This document shows positions 24,487 to 39,100 of a stretch of DNA of 64,000 bases, one piece after another. Position 1 is the first letter of the stretch. Each line of letters starts with the position of its first letter. The position numbers were made by a program, and so were the translations under genes. Source of the stretch: Istiophorus platypterus (taxonomy: Eukaryota; Chordata; Actinopteri; Istiophoriformes; Istiophoridae); the NCBI GenBank assembly GCA_016859345.1, contig CM029120.1:7431501-7495500 (forward strand), in the 5' to 3' direction. The notes beneath the pieces are model-generated. The model worked only from the letters and a program-made list of their open reading frames with translations. It was not told where the DNA came from and did not search any database.

Positions 24487-26501
24487 TTACTGCCAGTCCT
24501 CATCGTCCTCATCCTCCCTGTCCGACGAGTCGTCGTTGGTGCTGTCCCCGCCCACCTGTCGCGTCCCATTCTGCCGCCTAGCGGCCAGGATGGCGGCGGC
24601 CTCGGCCGCTGCTTTGGCCGCGGCTCGCTCCTCGGCCTCCTTCTGACGCAGCGCCGCTGCCTTCTTCTCCTGCTCGGCGTGGCTCTTCATGTGGGCGCTG
24701 CGGCTCTTCACCTTGTAGAAAATCCTGCAGGAAGAGAACAAAGGAGGTCAGAGGGGCCTTTAGCCGCCAAGGTGAACGCTGAGATCAGTGTGATAAAGAA
24801 GGAGCAAAGTCACTAAGGGGGGTAAAATGTTAATCATTACTGCTGCATTCAAGTCAAAATTAGCATTGGCTGGGGGAAAGAAGGAAACGAGCAAGCAAGC
24901 AAGCAAGCAAACAACAACGCATCCCTTCATACATCCCCCCCAGCTCTCTGTCTTGGCAGCTAGGGCAGAGAACTGGGGGGCTGCGAGGATATTTGGCATA
25001 AGAGTTAACTCAGGCTCAACCCTGGCCACAATGCTGTGTGTCATGTGGCGAGACTCTGCGGTGGCTAATCAAATACATGCAAGCACGCATTCCTGACAGA
25101 TATTACCGTCTACCTCACAATCGTCACGGCGAAAGATAAACCGTCGGCATCATAACTGCCTAGATTTGTAAAATCCTTTTTTGTATATTTTATAGAATGT
25201 TCAACACTACATGTAAAGGGTTCTTACACATTTGCCGTTTCTAAATTCAGTTCTTTCATACAGGAGTTACTCTCTCTGTCATTCCATAAACATTGAGGTC
25301 AAGGTTCAGTATGATGCATGGAAACAATGGCTTGGTATTGGCAGTCCACTAGGCCATGTCACGCTTCAACTTCATAACTATGCACTAGGGCTGCAAACAT
25401 CATTTTCATTATCGATTAATCTACTGATTCATTTCCTCTGCCTTTTTTTTCTTTGTTCACAAAAAATGCCAGAAAGTTGTGAAAAGGGCCTCAAACCACT
25501 CACTTTGACTCAGCAACAGTCCAGCACCTAAAGATGTTCAAGTTACAGTTATATTAATAAGAGAAAAGCTGAGACTGGTACCAGAAAATGTTTGCAGTTT
25601 TTGATTGAGAAGCAACTCAAATGATTATAATAAAAATTGAAAAATTTCTGTCAACTGAGTAATGAACTGATCATTTTGGTTCTTCAATAATCTGCACAGC
25701 GCGTGACACAGCAGTGGGTCTGTGGCTGCATAAAATATGCAGCCATGTGCACCGTGCAAGCACCTTTTCACACTTTTGCAACATCTAAACCTTTGGATCT
25801 CTGGAGATGGTTGACAAACCTGGTCAGATTTCCTGTGGCATAACTGATCAAACTCTGTGGTGGATACTCTATAACGAGCACACTTTGAGCAGGGTAAGTA
25901 TTTAAAGAGGGAGCATGGATCTCGCCTTGTCACCGGGTAGAGTTGCACTGGCGGAAGGTGCGATGTGCCATCTCTACTCTGTGTTTCAGTTGCTAGGACA
26001 CAGTTGGCAATAACAGGCCCGGTGTTGCCAGAGAACGAGCTGTTATTTAATCAAAGCATGTGAGGACAGTTTGATTCTTTCAAACAGACGCCATCGTACA
26101 CTTGCCTCTATTTACCAACACATGTTCCAAGTGGGCAACAGCAGTAGCAATATTTCCTGCAGAAACTCTGCATTTTCTATCTCGCTAGTTCGCGCCGAGT
26201 CTGCTCGTGTTACTCTGGTGGCCGCTGCTATCAGCTTTGCATATGTAGACTGAGCCATACCAGCGTCTCCCGGCACAACAGCGGTGACCGATGGGACGTT
26301 TCTGATCACCCACCTGCCGCATTTCTTGCAGGGGAACTCTCCCTCCTGGGCGGCCGAGCCTTTGTTGCCCGTCGAGGGGCTCGTCCGGCGTGCGTTGCCG
26401 TCGTAGCGTGATTTGGAGCTGGGGGGAGGCGGTTGAGGCGGGTGGATGACCCGGGACAGCGGCCGGTCCTCCTGGCCTTTCATGATCAGGACGGACCCAG
26501 G
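24487..26501 (-). CDS. mideas: mideas last two exons: C2H2 finger and acidic tail
   Basis: Exon 26501-26314 carries a proline/serine-rich linker and the first half of the zinc finger (FPCKKCG). The split arginine codon continues in the final exon, 24724-24487, with IFYKVKSRSAHMKSH. The intron thus cuts the finger between its cysteine and histidine pairs. The finger is followed by an alanine/glutamate-rich helix and an aspartate-rich end. The stop is TAA at 24487-24489. The intron 24725-26313 contains a GGGCTGCAA-family repeat copy. Confidence 0.9.
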
Positions 26502-29500
26502 CTGCAAACACACACACAAAAAAAAGGGAAAAAAAGAGGGAGAGTGCGGTTAACGAGAAAGCTCTAATTTAACACAGTTGCTTAGAGCAATTAGGAAAGA
26601 AAATAATGAGTCTGAAGCTATTTACGATCACCTTTCATGTAGGATAGTATTACGGTGGTATGCAAACATTTGCTAGTAAACAAACATATGGACAGGCCGT
26701 TTAAGAAAATAGCAATGGAAGCAGCCTGGCACATTTTTCCTGAAATGTATGTGTGCTAAATGGTGAAACGCAAGTGAAAAAGCAAGGATGAATGTTTCTT
26801 GTTGAGTCATTGTTTGCTGACAGACATAATGTGAGTTACACAACCCAGAGGGGTAGACATCAGCCAAGTGCTGGCCTCTAAATATCCAGCAGGGGGAAGC
26901 AAATCCAACACCGCTGGAACAGGACAAGCCGGGGCAGGACAAACAAGTGAAGGCGGATGAGGCCATCTGAGGTTCCTAACTGGGATCATTTACAGGTTTC
27001 TGCCAAAATTATATTTATTTTTATATTGATTATCTTGCCGTGAGTGATTAGGAGGGGTCTCTGTGTAACCTTCCCCTTCTTGGATGGGCTTTTGTTCACT
27101 TTAAACTCATGTTTATCTGACTATAATTAGGTGTAGGTGTGTCTGTATATATGTGTGTCAATATCCTCATGTTCCCTCTGTTGCATACAACACTTTATTG
27201 TTGTGGGAAGACTTAAGTCAACAATTATAACTTCTATGAAAACTTTCTGGATAATACTGTAGATTGTGATTTTTTTGTTTTGCTTTTTGTTTTACTTTTG
27301 CTTTTGCTTTAATTCCATATTAGTCCATATTCATAAAATTTTTGCCGAATTTAATAACTTTTTTTTCTTGAAATTCAGTTTGAAAAAGTAGAGTTTGTAA
27401 TCAATTAAAGAGATTTTACATTTTTCATATCACCAGATAATCTTTAAAAATGTGTACGGATTCTAAGTTTCTTAAGGAGGTTCTTCTCATATCCTTCTTG
27501 GTAAATCAGGGCAGAAGAGGTTAAAAAAACCCTCATATTCATTAACTGACCAACAATCTCCCCATAGTTTTAATTTAAATGCTAATTTATGGATGAATAA
27601 GAGAATATCCAGGCAAACAGTTTACATATAGCATCTGAGCAAACTTGGAATTAAACAAGAGTCCCGACCCCTGTCATTAGGTGCACTATCTAATTTTATA
27701 AAACAGGCAGCAGAGTTAACATTAACATTACTGTCTGAATGACAAAGAGCCAACACTTTAAACAACTAGATAACTTTGGCAATCTTCAAAAAGACTTTTC
27801 CCGAAAACAGCTTTTGTGCAAACGGGGAGGACGACTTATATTTGGGCCATTAAACTCACTAGGTAAACATGGAAACAGGACATTTCATCACAGACAACGT
27901 CATTGAGGAGGCTATTGTCAATCCAAAATCATAACATTCTTTCAATGACGGAGGCTATATCCTGGAAGCTATCAATTGTTGCAAAGCACAAATGTTAAGG
28001 GTGAGAGACGGAAATCACTATTTATTAAATCTTTTATTATATTTTTTTAAATCTCACCGCTGACTCAAAAGGTCCACTAATAGAAACTTGATGCATAATG
28101 ACATCTAAAAACAATGCTGTTCTGCCATTCACCCTTATATCTACTTCCTTTAATTATTTTTTTCTGTTCCGTGACTGGTTTCTTCCCATGAAGAACCAAT
28201 AATCAATTTCAGACTCACGTTCTCAGTTGACTGCAGCGTGTGAGTTACCCTGGTGGGGCCGACATCCTGTTTCCTGTCAGCTGACCCTTCCCACTTCCTG
28301 CTGTCCTCCTCCCGCTGTGGCTCCAGTCTGTGAGAGCCCTGCCAACCCAAGGAAGTAGAGTTTTAAGACATAAGCCTCTGGGAAAGAAACTCCCAGCTAG
28401 ATACTCTACTTAGAAAACTCTGTGTTATAAACGAGAACTGCAACTTTTCTTAACATTAGTTTTAAAGTATTTGTACTTTTTTTCCAATGATATGCAGTAA
28501 ATCCTGCAAGAGGAAAAGGGGTGACTTGGTTGAAAGTGATAAGTATTTCACTTGTCAAACCTGTTGCTCTATATGCATGTAGCTTTGCACAGTTATCGTA
28601 ACAACAGGCAAGACCGTGCCTGCAATTTTTCCACGATTCAAAGAAATCTCTGCATCTCATTTACATTGCCTGAGAAAATAAATGGTGGAGTGAGTTGCAA
28701 CCTTTCAAACACCGTTCGTCTGAAGGCTTTGGATATTCTGTGTTATCTCTGAATTGACATTCTGCAGTTTCACACCTAAATAAAACTCTGCAGTTTCGTG
28801 TCTAATCACATCTCCTTGCTGTCATATTAACACATTCATTCCATTCTTTTCTTATAAGATTAACTTGTGACTTGTTTTTGCTCTCGGTAAAACATTTTTA
28901 TTTCTATTACAGAGATATGTGGAATAGCTTTGGCCTGCTTCAAGTCAAGACCTCAATTGTCTCTGTGGTAGGTTCATTTTCTACATTACCCATTTCCACA
29001 CTTAGGAAAAAACCAGCATCTGTCGTTGCCGTACATGAATTATAAAGACATTTAACTGACCTTGTGGTCCATCTCCTCCTCAGTGGTCCTGCTCTCCAAA
29101 GGCTCTGCCTCCCCATAGATCAGCATCCCGTTGCGGCCGATCTTGACGTGTTTCTTGTATGTGTAGTAAAACTCCACACACTGCGCCACGGTCTTAGTGG
29201 TCACCTGTAAAATCACACATGTGCACTGTTAAAGGAGTTGTAATTTTAAAAGTTTTTAAAATGCCAATGCATGTTATGGAGTGCACAGGGTCATTTTTGA
29301 GGGCATTTAAGGGCTGTTCGGTAGGTGCTAACAACAGTGTGGAGCAGGAAAATGTTTTTTTATTATTATTATTTTTATTATTAAGTTTCATTGCAGCTAG
29401 GCCTGCAGTTTAATCAATTATCGATTAATCTGAAGACTATCCTATCTTCAAATTCCTTTTTCTATATGATTATTAGACCACTGACTTTACTGACACATAC

Positions 29501-30027
29501 AAAAAAAGAAAAGCATCTTACAAGCCATTCTTACATTTGCAAAATCACTAATATGGCACTTCTGCTCCAAAAATGACAAGAACAAATGATAAATTATGAA
29601 AAACAGCTGTTGTTTTAACTTTTGTTGATCAAACTGTTTCTGAAACAACAAATGCCTAAAGCTTATTGAAAAATTTAATTGAAAAGCCTTTAGTTTGCTG
29701 GTTTGGCCAATGACAACTGTGAGACAACTGAAGGGGTTCAGAGAAGAAAATTAAATAGTGTTTCACAGTGGTGGAATAGAAATTATCGACTGCGACACTG
29801 CAAATGATTAAACAAGAAGGAAACATTGTTCCAGAGTGACTGTATTTCCCTCTCCCCGCCCGGCCAGAGGGAGGGAGGGACACTATCACATGAACGCTTT
29901 CCATTTGGCAAGTTTTGTTGACTGCACAGCTGCCAGGTGTCCTTAGTCGTTCCATGACTAGAACTGAGAGTTCTGATTTTGCTGTCCTTTTTCTTTGGAA
30001 CCACACACACACACACACACACACACA

Positions 30028-30107
<80 letters not shown>

Positions 30108-33100
30108 CTGTTTCTGCACCATAAAGAAGTCCTTCTTGTATGCAGTGATGCCTTTGTTGAACTGGCGTCTCTCAGCTGCTGTCCAGCTGTCTGATCCTGA
30201 GGGAGGAAGACATATAAACAGAGAAAGAGGAAGAAAGCATAGCGATGTGTTAGAGGGGTAAGTTTAAAATACTTCATCACATATCTAGTAACTTGCTTTA
30301 TTATGGGTTTGTTAAGACCCACACTAGTTCAAGCCCCCCCCCCTTAAAACACACACACATTCACTCAAATCACTTGATAAACAATGGCTCTTCTGTCTTC
30401 TGCTTGGGATTAACCACATGCTGTAAACCCCCCTCCCTATTCCCCTCCTTCCCTCATCACATTGACCCTGACAATCCTCCGCGGCCACCCGCTACCCCCC
30501 ACCAGCACCACACTCTCGCTACTGCAGCTGCTATTGCTTAGAGGCAAGGGCTTAGAAAGTCCATCACTGTTTACTGGTAATAAGACAGAAATGGGGGAGG
30601 GAAAAATGCTCAACACATCCATGATTATGAAATCAGGAAACAAATACAAGCACACATATACAGAAATTCAGAATTTGGTTCATAAAATGTCAAGAAACAC
30701 TGAAATATGGCCATTTCAATTCAAATAGCATGTTTTTGTCCAATCAATAATCTAAAACCCCAAATTTATCAATGTTATGTAATATCAGACTAAGAAAAAA
30801 GGAAAATACTCTTCTGAGTAGCTGGACTTTGGAAAAGTTTAGTATTTTTGCTTGAAAAATGACTAAAACTATTTTAAAGTAGTTGACTTTCGCTGGATCT
30901 GGATGTCAGTCACACTCAATCATTATTACTGGTAAAGAAACATGCTAAAATTCTATTTGAATACTAATAAACCCTATTTTTATATGACTTACCTGAGTAG
31001 TGGTAGTTTGACAGATGGTGACACTTGGGGAAAAGTGGATTCTTCAGCATCAGGAGCGACAGAGCAGCCTGAAACACAATATTCTGGCATTACTTGAAAG
31101 CAAAGTAACTTGGCACATTATGTAGTGACTGTTATGAGCCTTCACACAGAAGGGCACACCTGCCAAGCAAGTTGACTCTTGTTCTCTTAGGCGCTCCAAT
31201 GACGCTTTGTGAACCTGTATAAACACACTGAGCCTAACACTGAATCGTACAGGTAACTGATGAGTGAGATAACCCTCTTTCTCATTTTCCTTCAAGTATC
31301 AAGTACCTGAATGCATCACATTATGACGATATGCTCTCTGGCATTGTCAAACATAGCAACAACAAAAAAAAAACAACTTTGTGAGCTTTGAGAAGAAACT
31401 ATCTCACTGAGCACAGGTATTGAGAGACGGCAGTTTGAGCTGGACCCCCCCCCATAGTTTCCTTGACAACGCTGGACCAGAGCTGCTCGCTAGGACCTGA
31501 AATCTCCAACAGTATAGTACCACAAAGCACTATGACTGCTCTGAAGCAGCCATCAATTCAACTACAGCTTGTGCATCCAGCATTTTAGACAACAGTGTAA
31601 TGCAAAATGTAAACAGTTGTATTCTGTGTGAAACTGTGAAGTTTCTCTGTGTGGATCGCTGTTGAATAAGCTGTTCATATTAAGGTCCACTATTAGTTTT
31701 CATTATACATGAATAGTCTGTGCATTGAAAATGTGTTTTAAAATGCTAATTTTTCATACTCAATATTCAGTAAGATTACGTGCCACGGATACCATATCTA
31801 AACATTAATATTACGGTTGGAGCTGCAATGATTGGTGGATTAATTGGTTGCATGATCAGCAGAAAATTTACCAGCAACAAGTTTGATAAGCAATTAAATG
31901 TTCAGGTCATTTTTAAGCCAAAAATGTGAAACATTCAATAGCTCCAGCTTTTCAAATGAAGGAATTTGCTGCTTTTTCTCACCTTAACATCAAAGTAAAT
32001 TGAATATCATTGGGTTTTGGACTTTTGGTTGTACAGAGACATCTGAAGACATGTCTTTGGGGTCTAGACAATTTTAATGGGAATTTTTCACAGTTTGTTG
32101 ATGGTTTATGCACCAAAAATGTAATCATAGCTCGATTATGAAGTATGAAAACAAGTGTTAGTTGCAGCCCTGATCATTATTAATATAACTATTAGCATTT
32201 AAATTACTCAAATTAAGGAAAACAACTATTAAGGTAAAGCCATTCACATTCAGCAAGGCTATATTGAGATGCTACGCCTTAATTTTACCTGATGATATCC
32301 CAGCATTCATCTCTAGACATTTTTTCCAACCCTCCCACGACCGATTTCTGTTTGATCTTCGGAAATAATTCCATATCTAAATGTACTAGGGTATTATTGG
32401 TATTTCAGTGGGGTTGATGGGACAAGGAAGAGCCACTTGAGATGCTGCCTCGCAACATTCAACAGTGACTGCTATTTGATTACCACAACCAGCACAGAGC
32501 ACATGGTTCTCTTTTTTTGTTAAATCTAATCAATTGCAGAGTGAGATTTATCATCACAAGGCATTGTTTGAGCCTGCCTAAACAGTTTATAGCCACCTAA
32601 AACAGGGGTTGAAGTTGAATTCTGGTTGTTCTTGATGGATTACATACGTTACATTGCATTGGATATAGGTTCTGAAAACTGGACTACCCCTGGTGACGAG
32701 CCCTAATGTAAATAGTGTGGTCTCCTGGTGATGTGGGAGGCTAAAGACACAGGATGTATCATTGCTGCAGTAGAGGTGGGGCACCAGTCTGACCAATCTC
32801 GGTGACCACGAGTGACTGCAAGCTCAAACATTTATGACTTTCCTGACCTTCATGAAGCACATTTATGACTCATATGTTTTATCTGAAAAGCTGATTTCAA
32901 GTGTAGCTGAGAAATATGAGTAAACCTGACCACAGGACATGAAAACCTAATACAGTGACAACATGGCCAATGCACTGTACGTTGCTGTACATTTCATCTT
33001 GCCTCCTGAGGGCAGAACTCTTTCCCCTTGCCGAGTGAAACCCAGACCTTTGCTTTCTGTAACTGAGAATAGCTCAGGACACAACAAGGTGGAAGACAGC

Positions 33101-36100
33101 TGCATTAAACCACTTGACTAGGGCTTCTACCGATGAATAGATTCATCTTTTGGTCTACAATGTTAATAAAAACAGTAAGGAATACCTATCACAGTTTCCT
33201 AATGTTCAGCTTCATTATCAAATTAGGCAAAGAAAAACAGCAAATCCTTCACAACTGAGAGAAGCTGAGAGAATTTAGGGCTTTTTTTTGCTTGGAGAAA
33301 AACCCCACATCAATTCATCAATCAATCAATTGGTCAATCATCAAAATAGGTGCTGATAGTAGTAGATTTTCCGTCAGTCTACTCATCAAATAATCTAGTA
33401 AATGTCTGAGCTCTACAGTAAACCCTGTGCTTCGCGCCTCTCTGACAGCATGTGCAGCTATTCTGCACTACATACACACTATGGAATCTCCACTTTCAGC
33501 TACTTTACCAAACCGTTTTTACTATCCAAGTCATCTCAGGCCACCACAGAGTTTCGGTCGAGAGCTAAGTGAAATTCTACAGATCAGTCACTTCCGCTTC
33601 ACTGAGCCGTGACGTAGACATCACACTACATTCACTATATTCACATGAAGACAAGACACAAGGTTATTGGGTGTTACCAGGTTAAAGCAGGGAGTCAATG
33701 AACACTTGCATGTGCACTGCATCCACCTGATTATTTTAAACTTTGCATTTACGTGCACCAGGTCAGTAACCAGACTCTCCCTCCTATCATAGTTTTGAAT
33801 CAGGGTGTTGCATTTTTTCCATGTATTGCTGAGATATGAGGCAACACCTCGACATGGTTTGTGTTGGCTGGACTTTGGCTTGATTTTTTTTTCCTGCAAT
33901 TTTGGATACAAGGCCTTTGTCATGCACTTGCAGACAAAACCCTGATAGAACAAGGTTAAAGGTTCACGAGACCAGGAAACCAAGAAATCAGGTTTCACCA
34001 AGAGAAACAGTGTGGTGTTGGAAGATTTCTGAAATCCCTTTCCCTTGATTATTGAAACCAGTTTTCTTGTTTTCACGTCACTTAAGGTTTGTGCAGAGAG
34101 CCAACAATCACCAGGCCACATTGCAATAACGGGCTTCAGTCCAGTTACAAAGCGTAGTAATCTATCAAGGCTTCAACATAAACAACAAATATAATCATGT
34201 TTGGATTGTGCACAAGGCCTCACATTTTCTTCCATTCAAGGCAGGGATGCTCATACTTTTGAAAGAATGATTAACTATTCAATTTTAAAATGTTTTACCA
34301 GTTCAAAAGAAGAGAAACAAAGCCATTATGTAGTAGTTAAAAAAAATACCTTTAGATTAAATTAACAAATTACTTTTATTGATTGCTCTATAAAAGTGGG
34401 GGTCTTTTTCTAAAATGGTTAGTATCTGAAATCCTTTTCAAAACTGTGTGACATTCGACATTTTCACAGAAATGCAGATTCTTGGTGTTTTTATGCATCA
34501 AATCTTTAAGATCAAAACCAGCTGATGTGTATGTGTGTGTTAGAAGGAAACCTGGATAAATCAAATCACAGTCTGCTTAGTGCAGGGCGCAGCCCCCATT
34601 CATTTGTCTTTTTAATAATGTATGCCCCTGCCCGGCCAATCAATAAAGATTGTTCTGCCACACTCACCATTATGTCCCCTTTGCATTCGTACAGACAATG
34701 GTGGGCTAACTCCTGGTTGGTGCCTCCTCCACACAAAACACTGGAGCAGGCCAGGTGCATGAGGTCTTGCACTGAAATAGACAGGGACTGTGTGAAAACC
34801 TGTACTTTGTTATTTTATTGCAAAGTTTGTAAGTTTGAGAGTTAAATGGTATATCTGCAGAGTTAAAATTGCTTGCACACTGACATTGAAAAAGAGAAAT
34901 AATCTGCTTCGGACATCCCCACATTGCAACAGCTTGATTATGACTTGTTGAAAACTCAAAAGTGATAACAAAAGAGCATTACTTCTGTATTTTGCAAAAG
35001 AGGGAAATGTCAGACTTTAGTGGTCAGACTAGATAATAACTGATAAGTTTTAAGAAAAAAAAGAAACCGATGATTTAAAATAAAAAAAAAAAAAAAAAAA
35101 AACAAAACTGTTCATCATAAAATATAAATCAAAATTTGGAAGAACAGAAAGTCAGCCTCCCAGAAACTAATAGTTAGCTGCTCTTTGGTTTGAGAATCTT
35201 GTACAGAACATCCAGTTCCAGCACCACCAACATGTCTGCCAAAATGTTAGCTCCTTTTTTTTAGGTGATGTAACATCTGTGAAATACTGTATCAGATACC
35301 CTCCTTACCTTTTTCATGGAAGTCTGGCTTTTCCTCCAAGTCATTCATGGGAGCCCAGACCAGATCCGCGCGATGGTGATCCAGCTCAACAGCTGACCGC
35401 TGCCTCAGCTCTGGCACCTCCGCCTGGTACCGCGACCCAATATTTATCCGTCTGGGAACAGGACATCAGTGTGAGTGACAAGGCTGGAGACGATTCAGTA
35501 TGAATTCAATCAAAATTTGCAGGTGCCTCTGCAATTATGAGGCTTTTTTCCCCTCAAAAATATTTAAGTTAAGGCATCATATAGGAATTATCGAGTTTTC
35601 TTTTAAGAGTAAAGCTCTTGTTTGATTTCTGAGATCATATTTTGGTTTCCTAGCTTTTCTTTCTGCCATGATCTTTAAATAGCCACGGGGAGATTTGTTG
35701 AGGCACTTGGGCTCTGAGTGCTGCAATTCTTGCACAGTTTGAATTCAAGCTTGTTACACAGCTCTCTTGTGCTCTCAGCATAATGAATAAAATGCAAATG
35801 CTTTCCAAAATGTGCATTTTAAAACAGCGGGCACTTCTTCAATTGACTGAATTGAAAGTGAATGGATCCTCATTCTGTTGTGGAACAAAGGTCGTGGCCA
35901 AGCAGGAGGAAGAATCATATTTCAACCAATGCATCTAAATCAAAGAAAAAGTACATTTCTCAAGGGGCTAAAACAAGAGGTGACAGTGGTGTGGCTGTGA
36001 AAATCGTGAAGTGCTCACACAGACAATCTCGTTCAAGCATGTCTCCTCCCTCCCCTGCATTTCCAGTGGGCCTGCAGTATTTCCAGCTGAGTGAGTTTGT

Positions 36101-39100
36101 GTATTCTGGCAGCCTCCCCCAGGGAAGGTGGGCTGCTAAAAGTTGAACTGTGATGCCTCTTGTGTGTTTGGGAGTAAACCAGACCTGGCTGAAACCAGGA
36201 TTTATGGGAAGCCTCTTGTCCCTGACTAACTGATGAGCAGCTTGCACCAGTCAGGCAACAGCTTTCACAATGCACCCCCATAAGCTGTATCAACTGTCCT
36301 AACAACTACAAAAAAGAATCCTTGACTGATAGTTTAAGAGCTTTAGAAGGGGTAAGTGTCCTTAAAGCTCCCTTTCTCTGCTTCTCCAATTTTCATTAAT
36401 TTTTTATATTTCATTATCCAAGCTTTTCTTGGCTGTGTTTACTTTTGTGAATGAACTTGGCTGTTGGCCATCTTCTACTGTAGATTTTATTTGGTTTAAG
36501 CTCTTCACAGGCACCGTAAACTCTCTGCATTTGAGAATATCTGAGAAAGGTTTTAAAGTTATAATCCCTCTGATTTCAACTTAATCAGTACCCATTTTCA
36601 GTACTATTGATGGATTTTAGTTTGTCTGCAATAGCCATTCGACATATTTGCATTGACTAATTACATCTTTTCATAGTTGCTTTTTATTGTTAATGGTAGA
36701 GTCTACCACTCCAGTACTGGATTCCACCTAAATGCGAGGTATTGACAGATATCACTGATATCAGTCTCTCTCTTCACTTTCTTCACAGCATATCAGGGTT
36801 GTTTTAAAACATTGCTAGTGCAAATGGTAAACTGCATAATCCAACTGCTTCCCATAAAAAATGTTCCAACTTGTGTCACAAATGATGGCTTTTATTATGA
36901 AGCAGCCACAGGAAACACAGTATATTTTATAGGTAAGAGTCATTGTCATGCATGTACTGTAAGTGCAGTTTAAAAGGTGCTAAACAAAGACAAAAACTAA
37001 TACATAGAAAGTCGGCAAAAATGAACCACAATCAACCTGGACTCCAGAGGGTCAAAACAACGAGAGTCTGTTTGGCTGCACTGGACATAGATATACCAGC
37101 AGGTCTTGTGTTGTAAGAGACAATAAACTATAATATTATTCTGACAAAGTACCTGCTCAACTAATGTCTGCTTCGGTATTAAACCATTGGTGTCCCTAAA
37201 TCAACCAAGACTAAAATCTTTAGGATTGAAACTTTACCATTATGGTATTTTTTAAATTCCAGTCATGTGCCCATTCTAATCAATTTCAAGTCATGTTATA
37301 AGATGCACTCAAGAGTTCAGGTACAGGCCTCTGGTATATTCAATGCCATTAGTTTTCAAAAGGCTTTAAGGTTTCATTTGGCATTTAGTATGGACTTTTT
37401 TATGACTAGATGCATTTTACTAAGAGAGACATTAGGCTGCATAGTCAGTACAGAAGGTGAATGCTGACACTAATGCTGGCTGCGGATGACAGGGCAAAAG
37501 ATTCCAGTGGTAACAGTGGCGAGGGGGGGGCTCGCTTTAAAGGATGGGTTTAGAATTTCAAGAAGTCTGTACTCCCTTTCAAGACATTTCATGATTCAGC
37601 CCCATGTTTTGGTTTGAATAATTGATTGCAGAACTACTACTCCAGCTATAATGATGCATGCCTCTGAGTGCCCATATAATTTCTCTGAAAATGACACAAC
37701 CCCCAAACCAACCCTTTCCATAATGGAAGATGATGATTTTGGGATTTAGAGAGGAAAATACTCACGGCTCAATGCTGACTGGAGTGGCCTCGCTCATGGC
37801 AGACAGAACTGGTGGTGTGATGTCGCAGCTATCTAAAGGGGCAGCAACACAAAATCCACTCAGTGACAAAATCCACTCAGGTGTGGGTCATAATCACCGG
37901 AGTTATATTTTGATATACAGTACAAGATTTAAGAAAAAAAAAAATCTTGTAGGTTAAAAACAAGAGCGATAAATATTCAAATATTAACTGTGCTACTATC
38001 ACATTTCACTTACAAGTCATACATTACTGCCAGATTTTTATTTTACACAGTTCAGATGTTCTGTGGGTAATTCAGTGAGATCTCATGAGGCCGTCTTTAT
38101 TTTTTTTACTTACTGGAACGCAACAGGCTGCGTGTGGCTGACTTGGGTGTTGCGGGAGGCGGCAGGCCCTGGCTGCTGGCTGCAGCAGCTGCAGTAGTAG
38201 ACAGGAAAGTGGAGAAGTACAGGCCTGAGCCTTCACGAACAGGGCTGAGGATTGGTGGAGGTGTGTAAGGGGGAATGGTGAGGGGGTTGTCGGCCGGGCG
38301 TACAGGGGAGCGTAGGTGGCTCTGGTAAGGTGTGATAGTGGAGTACACTGACGGAGCGATGAATAAGCTAGGTTTGGGCGGCGGGATGAAGAGGGGCTGG
38401 GGCCGGGGACGCCGCTTGGTCTTTTTGCCATCCTCGTCTTTCTCCCCCTCTGTGCCGCCATTCTGGTGAGGAAAAATAATTTTACGAGGTGCATTTATGA
38501 CTGTGTGTACCGTGTTACATCATTTTAATTTTATGTAAGAACATACACCCAAAAACTCAATGACAGTTATACATGCTAACACAGTTGTCTTTTCTTTGAA
38601 TGTTTATCCTGAAAAGAAATCTATAGATAGAACAAGACCACCCACCCCTCAACTGTATGGTACATAATGTACAGTAGAGCAGTGCTAAACCCTGATAATC
38701 TGCCTGATCTGGGACAGGCCAACCGGTTCAACAAATCCCCCCCAAATGAAAGAGGGAAAGGGAGAAAAGTGTGGACAACTAAAATGGGGGCAGGGGAGAC
38801 ACTGAGTAGGGTGGGGGGAAGGGAGCGTGTGCTGGTGGGGTAATGTGGCATATATGCAAGGATTTAATAGCCAGAGTTTAGACAAGCAGAAAACTGACCG
38901 AAGAGGACAGCGGGATAGCGGACTATAACCCCCAATTCTTTGTACCTTCAATCTCATAATTTGGTAAATAAGGTCTGTAAATGTATGAAAATGTACTAGT
39001 TAAAACAGTTGAACAGAAATCTGTTGGCACATGGGAAAAAAGGTGCACTGACCTGCTCCGAGCTCTCTGACAAGGAGTTCCTGAGTGAACGTCTCCGGGT

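Noticed and set aside
24253..24816. 187-codon plus-strand frame over the last mideas exon
   Set aside because: It is the complement of the conserved zinc-finger/acidic-tail exon; leucine richness comes from its alanine/glutamate codons.
33621..34121. 166-codon minus-strand frame inside a mideas intron
   Set aside because: No recognised family or fitting splice phase was found. In AT-rich intronic DNA a frame of this size can occur by chance; a protein search would settle it.
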